DNA of 64,000 nt from Trichobilharzia szidati (GCA_944472155.2 OX235271.1:100143256-100207255), one strand, 5' to 3'. Positions 11,350-23,985 are shown, numbered from the stretch's first letter. Notes: generated by a model not told the origin, from the letters alone. Numbers and translations: made by a program.

Positions 11350-12850
11350 TGATAATCATTTCTGATAAAATTTTATATGATTCTTACCGTCCATTTGTAA
11401 GGCAAACACTAGACCTTGTCAACGAATACGTTTTTCTAGTAGACTTTGATGTTGCAGCATAAAATGATAAAAGAAAAATTAAACACCACAACTGAGTTGC
11501 ATTAGCTATTTAGGAATCCCCGTATTAGTGGACGATGTACACATGTTAAAGTGAAATTAGCCGAGAAAATGTCATATATTTAAAATATAACTGATACGAA
11601 TATGTGACAGAGACTTTTAAGAAGCTGAAGCGATCACTGAGTACTTGGAACTAGAGACCGATAACAGAAATCATTCACTCATTCTTTAGAGGCAACTGAC
11701 ATTTTTTGAGCAATTTACAGTGATTTACAAGGTTTTACGACAGCAGTTTTGGCTAATGACACTCATGAAGTTCTAATTCTACCTAAAACTTGTATAAGGC
11801 ATTAAACAGCTATAATTTAAACTTCTCAGAACTGAAAAAGCCAAGATTTAATGTTAACGGTTGCAAAAGTTATGTGAATTATTAATGATGACAATAAAAA
11901 CACCTATAATCCACGCAAACTCTTAAAACATAGTAAAGAATTCTCAGTGTATTTAACCGAAAAATATTTCTCCTGGGTAGAAGATCTTCAATTAACAAAG
12001 TAACTGATAGTTTACATTATGATGACGTCAAGTGATTTAAGTAGTCCTCCGTGAAAAAATTGAGAATAGTTCGACTTGAAATTAAAGATTACAAGGATGT
12101 TTGAATGAATGTTTATCATACTCAGTGTAATAAAATAGAGGATGACAAGAACTACTGTCATATATGTGGTAAAATATTTCAATGAGATGAAATTGAATAA
12201 AACAAAGCTCAATAATGAAGAGGATGACATTTAGACTAATCATGTATGCGTTATCATTCGGGCTATCTAAATTGACATCCAGTATGATGCATAGACTCTT
12301 CTTATCATTTCTTACTGTTCTGAATAATTGAATTGTGTTTTTGGGTCCTTACATGAACTCGCACATATCTTAGCCTGCTGTCAAAGCAATGCAGAGAACC
12401 TCCCAAAGGAAATGAGGAGGGAGAATATCGTGGAGAAACAGGCATTGCTTCAGATGGAACAATACAGTGTCAAACGATATACTGCTGAATACTATTTTCC
12501 TTGAAGATCCTATATGAAGAGTGTACAAATATATGTATATATGTACACATATATATTAAGTACTCTAAAAATTCTGTACTGTGTTAACCTTTTACTAATA
12601 ACATGATATAACGGACCTCAGGTGACGAAAGCCACACCAAGAAATTGTTTTCATAGATGAATTACTAGTTTTCGATGATGTTTTGTGATGGTCCCAGCTA
12701 AGTTCAATGAGATATCAAACAGATCTATTATTTGTCCGAACTCATATGCATGAAATCGATTATCGAGCTAGGAACTCATTGAATATTCCTATTTTGGCAC
12801 GCAGAAAAATATAAACGCTTGATTCTACACTGCATTTTTATATTTTCTGT
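11350..12850. other. No recognisable feature
   Basis: AT-rich DNA. A short TATATGTA-rich stretch lies at 12525-12560. The minus open frame at 12012-12230 is hydrophobic and AT-driven and is not supported as a gene. Confidence 0.5.
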
Positions 12851-12854
12851 GTGT

Positions 12855-13012
12855 TGAAGTTCCTCTAGCAGTTTGAAAGATTTATTAGTGTTGGGTCGCT
12901 AGCCCCACGCGCAACTCTCCCTCTTTACCCGGGCTTGGGACCGGCTAGAAAACTAGGCGAGTTGAAGTCCTATGTTCCGCTCAGAATGCAAGGAAATAAT
13001 AATAAATAACTA
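12855..13012. mobile_element. SINE family A2 fragments
   Basis: 12855-12955 is a decayed minus-strand A2 body (CTCTAGCAGTTT; GCTAGCCCCACGCGCAACTC; CCTCTTTACCCGGGCTTG). 12956-13008 is a plus-strand tail: GTTGAAGTCCTATGTTCC, GCTCAGAATGCAAGGAAATA ATAATAA, the tail shared by A2 and the RTE LINEs. Confidence 0.5.
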
Positions 13013-13014
13013 CA

Positions 13015-15238
13015 TTACATTACACAAGAACTTTCATTTCTCATCTTCGCCGCCTAGTCAGCTGCACCATAATACAAAATTTTGCAGAAGAAATCACACA
13101 TGGTACATGATTTGTAAATTCTAGTTAGTAGCACTCGTCAAAGTGGCATTCGCATTAACAACAACAATCCTAAACTGAGTTCATAAGAATTCGGCACAAA
13201 CATTATTTCCTCCATTAATATTTAAAGTGTCCTTCTCACCATTTTTTTCTGTTAGCACTTGCCTTCGTCTTATTACATCTATGTTAAAACTCGGTCTGTC
13301 TAATTCCTGTACAGCTCAGTATTACGCAATAGTGTCACTGAATTTCGCCGGTGTTCATTATTTATATTCCTATGATTAAATGCAAAAATTTACAATATCT
13401 TTTTGAAAAACAACCATAATCGGTTTATCGTTTGAATTGTATCCAGCTGTTATTTGCAAAGTTATGTATGTTTGATTGAAGCTTGAGGAGATCTACTCTG
13501 AAACAATACGGTTTGCTTATATATATTCTTTTAAATCTTACTTTGGGAAATTTCTTCCGTTTTTAACCAGGTCGCACTTCCTTGGGATTTTACAGTCGTA
13601 GTAAAAGCTAAATCATTGAACTTATTTTCTCATCCTTATAAAACGGAATGAGAATCATTGGTTAGCTGGCGATATCTACGTAGGAATTTTTTGTGCTGCC
13701 AGGATAGGTCATTTACACTTTTACTTATGTCAATGTTGGTGAACATTGAATAGTTTGTTTGTTCAAACTGGTCTCCATTTGGCGGGAGACACGAGGGCTG
13801 TCATTGCTTAATTGTGTACTGATTGGCAGAAGATTGGAGAAATACGATCAGAAGTATTGTTGTATATTATATTAACGTTTATTTACAGACTTTAGCACTG
13901 ATTAACCACTGTAAATCTGATTCTTTATCGCTTGAAGAATAAATAATCGTGTTGCCCACCTAGTTTCTGTTGTTTCGCGTCGGTTACAGTGCATAGTCTG
14001 CTACGTATTAAGCTTAATCATCTGAAACCAGAGATAGATCCAGGATCTCAGCGATCTGGATATTTGACAACTTTAGTAAACTTAAGTTTCAGAATTTATA
14101 TCAGATTTATAAGGATTATATGAGGTACCATTGCTAATCATTGGTAAGTTACTTGTATATTATGAATCTTTGTGAATTCTTCAAGTTCACTCCTGTGTAA
14201 AATAAAACACCAAAATAGGTAAATGATTTGGATCATGGATAAAACTGTGAACTGAGTCGTTATAAAGCATTTTTTGTTTTTGTTTTTAAACTTGGAAGCA
14301 ATTTAGTGGAAATGCCTAATTACGTGTTTATAAAAGCACACGAACCAGAAGAGGAAATAATTACTTTTCAATTGGGTTTTCACCAAAGACTGCACATTTA
14401 TCTGTATACAAATGATTTATCTATCTAGTGTCGATAAACTAATTACAAATAATTTACTAGTATCGAAATTCCTGTGGAGGTAAATACAACAGAAACTAAA
14501 AATTGGAAATTATTACAGGATAAAACCTGTTGCTAATTGAATAGGGATGGGGAATTGGGAAGATAGAGGGGTCATTTTGTTCAGTAGGTCGACTAAATTC
14601 ACTCGTGGCCATGTTTATCGTTATGAGGAAGAATATTTTTGAAAAATTTTGCGGGCTTGAATATGTTCCATTTCAGGAAATTCACTTAGTCTGATGTGGA
14701 GTAAGCCTTCATCGTAAACAGAAACTCAAGTCAGAATGAACAGACGAAGGGGAGGGAGATTTATATGTGAATGTTTTCACAACATTAGTGTGTAATTTAT
14801 ACATATATATATACAAATGTGAATGCGAAGATATTGGCTTGATTCAAAGGAGATTCCTCATAATGAAATTTACAGAAATAGTCGAAATTCCCCCTTGAAC
14901 TTATTAACCAAGTATCATGTTGACTTATATTCCTCAGGGATGTTCACTGTATCGTCATTTCCAAAAAAGTCATGTAGTTACCCAGGTAAGTTCCACTATT
15001 TAAGTGGAAAGACGTTTGTCTCACTTCAAATTGTGGCAGGTATCTGTAGAAGATCTCGAATGGGTTGCTTGCTTTATGAATGGAACATTTCCTGCTTCAA
15101 GACTCACGTCTACATATGCACACATATATTTAAGCAGAAAAGTTATATTTATGCAACGGTATTAATAGTAATAACTTCTGTACTTTAGAAAATCAAATAT
15201 CCATTTGTACTCTTATATGTCAGATTCAGATAATAAGG
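13015..15238. other. No recognisable feature
   Basis: Mostly unique AT-rich DNA. 13750-14000 (GCGGGAGACACGAGGGCTGT ... GCGTCGGTTACAG) is more GC-rich and could be part of an unrecognised repeat or LTR. I found no partner copy in the window. The 121-codon frame at 14823-15188 has no known motif and is not called. Confidence 0.45.
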
Positions 15239-15239
15239 G

Positions 15240-17060
15240 ATAGCGGGTTCTTGTGGCCAGTGTTAATCTTTGTAATACTTATCTCTGAAAAGATCTGACT
15301 TGTCTTTGAAAACGTTCACTGACGGAGTTGATATCACTTGACCGAGTAAGAAATTCCATTCATTGACCACTCTGTGTGAGAATCTAAATTTCACACGTAT
15401 TTTATTTTTTCTCCACTTGAGCATCTTTTGTAGTGACCCCGTTGAGCTACCCTAGAGGAGTGGCAAAGGTCAGAAAAGTTAATATTCAGTATGCCAAAAT
15501 TAAGTCACCCCCCTCCTTCGGGATGATAATAGGAAGAGGTGTAGATGATCCATCATCTTTTCATAATGAACGTGAGAGCACCACTGGTTAATTTATTTAT
15601 TACTATTGGTACTCTTTCCAAGAGTGGTGCCTCCTTCTTGAAGTATAGAGTAGCCTCTTTTATACAGTATTTTAGGTGAGGCTTGACATGTGTTGCGTAG
15701 AGTACCTTAAACACAGACTCATCCAAGCGTTTAAGAGCCCTTCAAAGTTGCCATAACATTCTAAAAGCTTTAGCTACAACTGTATAACAAAATGCGATTG
15801 TTTTCAAAGTATTTTCAAATAATCCCTAAGTCTTCTGATCTCCTAATATTAGGCAGTTCTGTGTCCCCTAAAGAGTAAGATGTGCAAGTCTTCTGAACTA
15901 AGTGCATTACTTTGCTTCTTCTGGAACTGATTTCCAAATCCCAGAGGTTAGACCATTCAGTTAACTTATCTGGATTACCTCATAAGACTTACAGTTTTCC
16001 AAATCTTAATATCGTCCTAAAATAATGATAAACATCAGGTAAGAATTTTCGGAAGTTTGTTTACGTCCAATGGGAATAACAAGAGGTCCAGTACAGCTAC
16101 CTTTGGTACCCAACACAACAATGGTTTCTCCCCCCACACCAGTACACCATTAATCCTTACCTTTTACCTTCTACCCAGTAGATAGTCCTTAAACTACTCA
16201 CACAGACATTGGTCTAATCGAAAACTTTAGTTTACTGAGGAAACCTAAATGAGACATCATATTGAATGCTTTACTGAGATTGATGAAAACGACATACAGT
16301 GGTAGGTTTTATTCCTCCCTTCTACAAAAAGGTTTTCTAGCTAACGGTAAGTTTATTAGGCAGGAACGTCCTGTTCCGAATCCATGCCGTTTCTGCGTCA
16401 GTAAGCCGTATTTCTCCAGACGACCTAATGGTTTATCCCTTATGATTATTTCTAATACCTTTACTACAATATATATCAGAGTTACAGACTGGTGGTTAGA
16501 TACCGACTAACTGTTGCCCTTCTTGAAGATTGGACTTTTAACAACATCATTCCAGTCCCTGGGTAGTTTAGCTTGGATCAGAGACATTTTAAAAACCACC
16601 ATAAGTGAAAAGTACCCGCTAAGGAGACTGTCAGTCTAGATTGGAGTTCGTCGAGCCCTGGTGGCTTATTTTTATTTTTGATTGTAGTTTAGGAACTGCG
16701 TCACCCAGCACAACTGTGAGCGTTTTAATAGTGATAGTAGTGACCTTGCTAAGCCCCTAGGTATTGTGGTCAGATGACTAAACATCATGGATTTTTGAGG
16801 TTTCTCACGCTTCTTGACAAAAGATACTTGAGTACACTGCATCTTTTTTGTGTTCATTAGTTCGGGGGTGTAGTTCTGCCTCACTCTTATAACTCAGCCT
16901 ACAATTTTCATTACTGACAATGATTTTAGATTCTGCCTTGTTTTTCTTATCTGCCTTTTCGGTCAACATCTTGGACACAAGAAGTCCAACAGAATTACTG
17001 CATAATTTTCATACCCACAGTGACGACGACTTACTACACCTCCTCTAGACCAAGGGTCAC
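15240..17060 (-). pseudogene. CR1-like LINE reverse transcriptase relic
   Basis: The minus strand, read from 17060 downward in shifting frames, shows the order of a CR1/Jockey-type RT: LPRDWNDVVKSPIFKKG (about 16570-16515); KYGLLTQKRHGFGTGRSC (about 16420-16355), a form of QxGFRxxRSC; VVFINLSKAFNMMSH (about 16300-16255), the motif A region with Asp changed to Asn; then FKVLYATHVKPHLKYC (about 15710-15660) and LERVPIVINKLTSG; and finally the C-terminal RVVNEWNFLLGQVISTPSVN block (about 15385-15310), which needs frame changes. All are separated by stops. It resembles the schistosome SR1 type. No open frame longer than about 80 codons remains. Confidence 0.75.
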
Positions 17061-17310
17061 AAGCTAGGTGCTAACATTATGAAACCATATGTTGCAGTCT
17101 CGACATTGCATCTCATCGTCCACCAGAAAACGTCAGTCCGATTGTCCACAGTTATTGATGCAAAACATATCAGTATAAGTTGTTCAAACAAAAAATATAT
17201 ATACCAAAATACAGAATAATACAAAGAAAACTTCACAAAAGTCAAGAAAAAGTAAGAAAAAATTCTTCCACTCATTAACTCAGTTGAGATGAACCAGAAA
17301 GGCTTTTGAT

Positions 17311-17535
17311 GTGGTTAACATAAATAAAGCTGAATTTAGTTTGCAACCTAAAAATGTTAGTTTCCTTTTCAAAGGGTGCTTGTCGAAGATGAAAGTTATG
17401 TCCTTAAAAAGCCTAACTGTTTGCAGACTACTTCTAAAGTTAAGCAGTTTCGAAGATAAAAAGATATATATATACTTATCTAATTCTGTTTTAAGTAGTA
17501 AGAACATAAATTGTGTTAAATTTCATAATATCTGA
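17311..17535 (+). other. Possible PLE connector relic
   Basis: The frame reads QPKNVSFLFKGCLSKMKVM. This could be a decayed form of the PLE connector (LPFKGD..SEML..RL) seen at 1638, 25800 and 36650. No flanking PLE blocks are visible, so it may be chance. Confidence 0.25.
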
Positions 17536-17539
17536 AGGA

Positions 17540-19340
17540 CAGAAATTTCGCTATGTCTATTGTTATTAGCTCCAGTGACAGTGACTGGACTAGCACCTAC
17601 TATTGAACACTTTTCGATATGATATACAATTGATTTCTTTTTCCAAGAGTTGTAAACTTAACGAACTGATGATCTTTTTAAAATGTGTTGACATTACTAT
17701 AAATTTCCTGTTGGTTGGCGTTTAAATCGATGAGTGTTAGGAACAGAACTTAGTGAGAGGCAAGTACTTCCCATTGACGGGACCAAAATAGGTTGAAACT
17801 CGCGTACTGGATTCTACTCCTTGCCACGATCAACCAGGTTTCATTAGTTACCTGTATTAAGCAGAATTAAAATAATAATTACATCGTTAATCTGGACAGT
17901 ATTTATAAAATGTACAGAATTTTCAGAGGAGTTTATTGCATGATATTTTCCCTTCGTACAATATCTTCAAGTAAAATATTAATTGACAGTATATCCTGTG
18001 ACACACAGTGGTCTGTCAGCTCAAGTACAAATCATTCCATTATAATATATTTGCTTTGTATCCTTCAAGAAACCCACGATATCTAGTTGAAAGTCAATTG
18101 TAAGATGTTCAGAAGTACATTTTGAGACCCAAGGATATAGCTGAAGAACAGTTATCTTATGTTCAAGTATTGGTTTGTAGAGATTTGGTTGATTGGTTAC
18201 AGAATTTCATCATGAGCTGACATTGGTTATCTTATGTATTGGAACACGTTGCCACGCACAATCAGGCCATTCCTCAAGTTTAGTAGGAACTTGCGAATCA
18301 GGAGCTTGCCAACCCTTTAAAAACACACAAGAGAGTAGATAATACCATTAGAGGTTATATCTTATTCGATTAAAACAAATCAAACGAGAGAGAATATATG
18401 CAGTAGAGAGATGGGAGTTTTCGGTAACCCAAGTTTAAGCAGGCTGCCAGAAGGCTTTCTCAATTAGCAACACTAAGTGTTTAAAAAAATATTATTATTT
18501 TCATACTCCAATTTGTTAAGCATTTTAATTGATATAGGTTTAAGTAAAACGATATCATTCAAAGACGTTAACTACACTGAACTAATTTCATCACTGCAAC
18601 TAAACTGATTTTAATCTGTGGTAATGATCACTGAAGATCACTAGAGATTTTTTCTCTGTTTCTTTAGCTTAAGTATTTGAGTGATTGATATAAAATTAGT
18701 ATGTTGATTAGATCTGATAAAAATAATGTTCCATATTTTTCCCTATCATTAAACAGATGTTAGCTGCATATTGCCATCTCATAAACAAGTGAGTGTGTTG
18801 CTAAAATTATTTATTAACTAACTAACTTTTCATGTGACTTTTACTTTTGAATGAACTTGATAACTTTCGTCCACGAAATCGCCTACTAATTAGTTTTCAG
18901 GACATTTGGAATTAATTACACAATCAAAAAGTATCATTCACAGGAAAATCTATTAAGAATAAAATAAGACTGACCAATTAACTAACCAACTAACTTGGTT
19001 AGATGATGTGATATGGATTGATAAATCTCTTGATAATCTTGGATAATGCAATGAGATTAACTTTTTCAGAATAAGGTGTTCAACTTATTTCATTTTATTT
19101 CATAGGGGTTGAATTAGCTGAATACAAGAAAAGTAATGAAATACACATTCCTTCACTGTGATCTACTTTAAATGAATAGCGAACTGATTTCGTAAGAGCA
19201 GAACAAAATATGAATAAAACAAAGATGATATCAGAGTCGTAGAGGGCTTTATGTGTTCATTTCCTTTGAATTCAGGAATATTTATCTTCTTACAGTATAA
19301 GCCAGAGGTCATATTTATTTCTTTTTAATGTTTTATTCCA
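17540..19340. other. Mostly featureless; SINE B scrap at 18170-18240
   Basis: At 18170-18240, TGGTTTGTAGAGATTTGGTT, GATTGGTTACAG and CATCATGAGCTGACATTGG match the minus-strand 3' end of SINE family B. Nothing else is recognised. Confidence 0.5.
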
Positions 19341-19344
19341 AAGT

Positions 19345-19475
19345 AAAGTGTTTTTACGAGTTGATCACGGATTGATATCAGTTAGAGAACCATTGAAAAC
19401 CACCAGGGAGTACTGGATAGCTGTTTCATCCTAGTTTGGGAATCATAGGCAGTACCCACCCACTGGGATTCGAAC
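19345..19475 (-). mobile_element. SINE family B, minus, hammerhead part
   Basis: The reverse complement reads GGTACTGCCTATGATTCCC, AAACTAGGATGAAACAGCTA, TCCAGTACTCCC: helix I GTACTG/CAGTAC and GAAAC are retained, with helix III changed to ACAGCTAT. It forms a foldback with the next feature. Confidence 0.75.
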
Positions 19476-19479
19476 GCAG

Positions 19480-19745
19480 GGTCGCGCTAAATCACGAATT
19501 GGTAGAAGTTAGAATTCATGAGCCGTTGAATCGGGTCCCAGTGGCTGGATTGTATACGAGCTTGCCTTGTAACCGGAAGGTCCTGGGTGCGAAGCCGAAA
19601 GGGGTGGGTGCGTACTGCCGATGATTGCCAAACTAGGATGAAACAGCTGTCCAGTACTCCCTGGTCTTCAATGGTTCTCTAACTGATGTCAATCCGTGAT
19701 CAACTCGTAAAAACATAACCAACCCTTACAAACGAAAACTATAGA
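19480..19745 (+). mobile_element. SINE family B, plus unit
   Basis: It runs from CTAAATCACGAATTGGTAG and GAATTCATGAGCC through the tRNA-like head (GGGTCCCAGTGGCTGGATTG; CTTGTAACCGGAAGGTCC) to the hammerhead (19612-19657), and then CTGGTCTTCAATGGTTCTCT and CTAACTGATGTCAATCCGTG. Confidence 0.85.
19612..19657 (+). ncRNA. Hammerhead ribozyme motif of SINE B
   Basis: Helix I is GTACTG (19612-19617) with CAGTAC (19652-19657). The core is CCGATGA (19618-19624; C at the second core position where U is expected). A 15-nt helix II region containing CC/GG follows, then GAAA (19640-19643) and helix III ACAGCTGT (19643-19650), fully self-complementary. Position 17 is C19651. The outermost helix II pair is lost, so activity is doubtful for this copy. 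Confidence 0.6.
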
Positions 19746-19897
19746 AAAGTAAAGTGTATCAAAATTATGCCACAGTTCTGTGGTAATATATGTTATTATT
19801 CGACTTGTATTCAGGTGATCAAAACTTAATGAAATAAAATGTTGCCATAAATTTCTTGGAAACATTCGGATTCTTCAGTATCACGGGAAACTGAAAA

Positions 19898-20002
19898 GAG
19901 TCTTTCATCGAGTATGAGGTTAGCCTTTGGCTAACGGGTTCCAGAGTGGCTTGTTAGCTAACTGGAAAGTTGGAACCCGTCCTCATACACGATGAGAGAC
20001 TC
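19898..20002. repeat. 105-bp foldback with inner hairpin
   Basis: The left arm GAGTCTTTCATCGAGTATGA (19898-) pairs with the right arm CTCATACACGATGAGAGACTC (-20002), with two mismatches. CGGGTTCC (19935-19942) pairs with GGAACCCG (19972-19979). Between them lies a perfect inner hairpin GTTAGCC-TTT-GGCTAAC (19919-19935), then a palindrome GTTAGCTAAC. No coding capacity. It could be a small inverted-repeat element or a structured RNA. Confidence 0.7.
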
Positions 20003-20004
20003 CA

Positions 20005-21620
20005 TTTAGTTTGTTGAAAGGTTGGAATAAAATGAATTCACCCTATCCCGCAAAAGCTGTTCTCATTGTATAATTCACAGTTCACAGAATTGAGTGCAGT
20101 TCAACTATGAAAAATTTAGAGGGAAAAAATTGACACTGAAAGGTGGGGGTATAATATGAAAAGAAGATGCCACATAGCTGTAAGAGACTGTTGAAAGAAT
20201 CTTAATTATCTGTGGACGTCAGTTGAAAATGTGGATTTTATTTAAGGACTCTTTATATATATATATATATTTTGACATTTGTTAAGAAGTTATTTTACCA
20301 AAATCTTAAAATTACTGTGGATTACTTAAAGAGGCGTCTAATATTTCTCGGATAAAAATAGCCATACTTTGATGTCAATGTTATCTAAATTTCAAGGGAT
20401 TTTTTTTCTAGAAATGTAAATCTCTGCAAAAAATAACAATGCAACCGCCAAATTAGTTACAGGCAGCATTTTTGTATTGTAAAATATGACGTCATAAGCA
20501 GGGCTATACAGCTACTTCACTACGTCACATATTTCTTAAAACTAGTACACGAATATTTTCAACTGAAACTGGACAGCAATCTAAAAGTTATGTAATTTCA
20601 AAATTCCTGCAGAATTGGTTTGATTCAACTTTAGACAAATGTTTGTTTCCATAAATACAAATGAAAATGAATCCCCTAATTACCTGGTAAATGTATAATC
20701 CCTATTGGAATTCTATAGGTCAAATTTCTGAGGCTTTTCAAAGGAATTCTTCGAAGTTTATTGCACTTTTAATGGTTGGTATGCAGGGATTTGATTGATT
20801 TCAATCAAGATTTCGTCAGACATACACCCCAGTTAGAGAATTAAGCAGCCTTTAACAGCTGTTTCGTTCAGATTAGAGACTCTTCAACAGTATGCACCCA
20901 TTGCTCTACTAGAGATTAATTTGCTAACATTCTCCTTATAAGTTATTCGATTGGAATCTAAAAGCTGATGAATTTTGGTATAAATTTTGCTAACATACAT
21001 GTATTTTCATGAATAACTAGTGTAAGACTTTTAAAAGTGCAATGAAAATATGTAGTTCCTCGCAAAATGAGTTTTCTTCAAGCCTACATTTATCACAGTA
21101 GATAGTATTTTTAATAGTTAATTAATCATTCCTATTTACTAATTTCTATTTTTTTTTCTTTTATTAACTTTATCAGTTTTATATTGCTTTGCTACTACCA
21201 CGCTACAGTAAACTGAATTCATTCACAATAACAATTTCTCCTAAATTTCATTATAAAATCATTTTTATAATCACTGTGAATTTTGGGCTAACCTCTAACA
21301 ACATTTAATAATTAGATGGAAAATTCATGATGAGAGTAAATTATTTATCAGAAGAAATTTATCATTAATTTTATCATTTAAATTTACTAAAATTTATGGC
21401 AGGAAAATGTTTACATTTACTTTCACACGATTTATACTCTTCTTATTGTTTTAGATGATTATCTTTTTTTTACAAAAATATGAGTGTCACTCATATAAAC
21501 CTAAAAATTCTCTTAGAATTTCATTAAGAGATGAAATAAAGCACTAAGTGTATATTTATTTAGGTCGATGAGTTTTTAAATATTTTATGATCTTAAAATT
21601 GTAATTTGTTTTCAATTCAA
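20005..21620. other. Mostly featureless; SINE B scrap at 20770-20905
   Basis: At 20770-20905 the minus strand gives ATACTGTTGAAGAGTCTC, then GAACGAAACAGCTGTT: a diverged family B hammerhead with helix III ACAGCTGT intact. A (TA)9-type run lies near 20255. The rest is AT-rich without signal. Confidence 0.55.
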
Positions 21621-21624
21621 TTTT

Positions 21625-21860
21625 GATTTTCCCGTCGACTGACTGGATTGAAATGTTCGGCCTCTGTGGCCACGCCGATTCCTACTACGGACACTACGAC
21701 GATGTTTGGAGATTAACTTGAAACAATTTTGGTGTATGGTTTGAAACGATGGGTACTGTGTCCGAATATGAATGAGAAAGCAGGCACATCCAAATGATGA
21801 GTCCTAAAAAGGACGAAACGCGAATCTTGGATTCCACGGCTAGTTACTATCCACTAAAAA
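21625..21860 (+). mobile_element. SINE alpha relic with hammerhead
   Basis: The segment 21782-21845 reads CACATCCAAATGATGAGTCC, TAAAAAGGACGAAACGCGAA, TCTTGGATTCCACGGC. It has the Schistosoma alpha hammerhead layout: helix II GTCC/GGAC is perfect and helix I ATCCAA/TTGGAT is kept. The invariant first core C is A here (ATGATGA) and helix III ACGCGAAT is no longer palindromic. It is probably inactive. The tRNA-like head upstream is decayed. Confidence 0.75.
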
Positions 21861-22214
21861 TGACCTCAAAAGTGTATCCATAGCTCATCGATCTAAACAT
21901 TCGACTTCAAACCCTTGAGTAGCAGGTTAAAGCACTACACCAGTTTTTTAAGTTGTGTTGACTGCATAAACAATCATTTGTCTGTTTTAATAATGATGAT
22001 GGCTTTCTCCAAATAATACTTCTGATACAGTGTAGAATTCTCAGGAGAATTCACATTTAGGAACTCACAAATATGCGTAATGTTTGAGCTTAATGTAACG
22101 CTGGGGAAAACTTGATGTCAGGATGATGATTCCTTGAGACCCATCTTAAATTATGATGATTTATAGTATTCTGGTAGTTACGAATTAGCGAAACAGAGAA
22201 AGGCTAATGTTTAA

Positions 22215-22445
22215 ATATTGATTTTAGTTAAGTCGTAGATCGACATAAAGTCAAGAGGCTTCTTTGTATTCCGAAGGTCCTTAGTTTGTTCCCATGGGAG
22301 GTCACGGTGAGTAATGCTGAAGAGTGCCAAACTAGAATAAAACAGCTACCCAATATTTTCTGATTTAAGTTGATTCTCTAACTGATATCAGTTAGGGATC
22401 AATGTTGAAATCAACCAAATCTCTGCAAACCAAAGCCTGAAAATT
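22215..22445 (+). mobile_element. SINE family B copy
   Basis: Diverged head (TTGTATTCCGAAGGTCCTTAG), then the hammerhead GTAATGCTGAAGAGTGCC, AAACTAGAATAAAACAGCTA (22310-22350). This copy keeps a canonical CTGAAGA core, whose seventh base is free in hammerheads. The end is CCAAATCTCTGCAAACC. Confidence 0.7.
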
Positions 22446-22769
22446 AGGTTTAGTAGTGGACTTATTTCAACTTTTTAAAACTGAATTTCTCTTAAAGAAA
22501 ACTTGTTTCTTTGCTGACTGGCATTCTACGAAAGTTTGTGTTTAAACAGTTATCGTTATTCGGGAATTCGAAATCAGTTAATTCACTTTCGAGCTCATAT
22601 TTACAACAGAAATTAGTAAATTAGTTGTTACAATAATGTAAGTGCATATGATCTGTGAACCAAGGTATGCTGCTTTTGTGCAGCTTTATTATGTATCCAC
22701 ATATATGTGATAAATGTGAAAATATTAGACATTCATGAAGCAAAAAGTGTATAACTGTGATTGTGCTAC

Positions 22770-22990
22770 TGTGGTAAGTGGTTTAGCAGTAGAATGCACG
22801 CGAACCACCTACGTGTTCCTGGGTTCAGTAGCCTGCCGACTCACTTTAAACCTCAATTAGCTGGTAGTAAGCCTGATAAAGAAGAAAGGTTGAGTGTTAG
22901 GCTAGCAACTTTGCCACTACTACTGAAACTTTAAATCTCAAGTTTGAAGCCTCATGTTCCACTTGAAAGACATAGGAACAAAACAGAATA
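22770..22990 (+). mobile_element. SINE family A2 copy
   Basis: tRNA-like head with GTGGTTTAGCAGTAGAATGC and CCTGGGTTCAG, body TAGCTGGTAGTAAGCCTGA and AAGGTTGAGTGTTAGGCTAG, then the 3' tail TTTGAAGCCTCATGTTCCAC and AATTAATAATAAT. The tail matches the RTE LINE end. Confidence 0.7.
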
Positions 22991-22991
22991 A

Positions 22992-23838
22992 TTAATAATA
23001 ATTGGAATTGCTGAAAAGTGTCATCACTGAATCACGTGCGCTCCTTCTTCCACATCTTCTAATGGGGATTTTCTTTGAAATACACTTTTGTCAATGCTAA
23101 AAGAAAAAGGAGAACCATCAAGGATGGTCTACGTTTTACAGTGTAATAAGATATGAAGATAATTGTAAAATTTCGTGAGACACGTGTACAAAATTGTTCG
23201 AAATAAATGATTGTTTCATACACAAAAGTCTATACTCTTATTCTAGCACTGTCAAGTGAACTAAGGGTCTCTGACTTTAGTACACATCTGTTGCTTTTAA
23301 CTTTAATTAAATATCACCTGTCACCTAAATTGTATCACAAAACAACATTAAAGTGATTAAGATTTAAGGCTTCATCAGGCTTCATGTAATTCTTGTTTAC
23401 ATCTTAAGGAGAAATTAACAGTCTGAGAAAAGAAAGTATTTTGTTTAAGACCATTTGACCAGGACCACTGACTTATATTTAATAAAAAGCTCGCCGAAAC
23501 TAAAATCTTAGTAGAAATATGCGCGCTCTGTGGGTTTCAATAGTTTTTAAAAATTTAATATTTGCCACTACATTTTTTTGAGTTTGTATGAAACAATTTT
23601 GGATAATTTTACCAAGTTACTCACAGAAAAGACACCGACACCTTGGTTCTCATTAACTAAATTTGTCCAGTGCAAAAGAAAGGAGTCACCTCTGTAATCC
23701 ATATCACTTACCTTCTACTTTTTTGTATTGACTAGTACTGTTTCACGCTTCAATATACAAATTCAAAATTAATAAAATTTCCTAAACCATAGAAACAAAA
23801 CTAGTGAAAACTGATATTATTATCAGTCATGCAACAAA
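22992..23838. other. No recognisable feature
   Basis: AT-rich DNA without coding or repeat signal that I can support. Confidence 0.45.
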
Positions 23839-23839
23839 A

Positions 23840-23985
23840 ACAGCAGTTCATATGAACTGCCATCAAGATTTCACCGAATAGTTCCAAAATAATTGGGAGC
23901 CAAATGAGGAGCAGACATGTAAATATTAGACTTGTTAAATCTGGGTAAAATCGAAATAAGTAATTCCAAAGTTGTTTGAATGATA
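23840..23985 (-). mobile_element. PLE terminal-repeat relic
   Basis: TGCCATCAAGATTTCACCGA, ATAGTTCCAAAATAATTGGG and GTAATTCCAAAGTTG match the left flank and arm of the palindrome at 40485-40610 (CTGTCGTCAAGATTTGACAG; GTAATTCCAACGTTTC). By that match it is a minus-strand PLE terminus, so it is not part of the plus-strand PLE that follows. Confidence 0.45.

Noticed and set aside
13750..14000. Possible LTR retrotransposon end (GC-richer segment)
   Set aside because: No second LTR, primer binding site, protease, integrase or RT of Gypsy or Pao type was seen in the window.
14823..15188. 121-codon open frame as a candidate gene
   Set aside because: No recognisable motif, AT-driven composition and no splice or promoter context; in 64 kb of AT-rich DNA frames of this size are not compelling.
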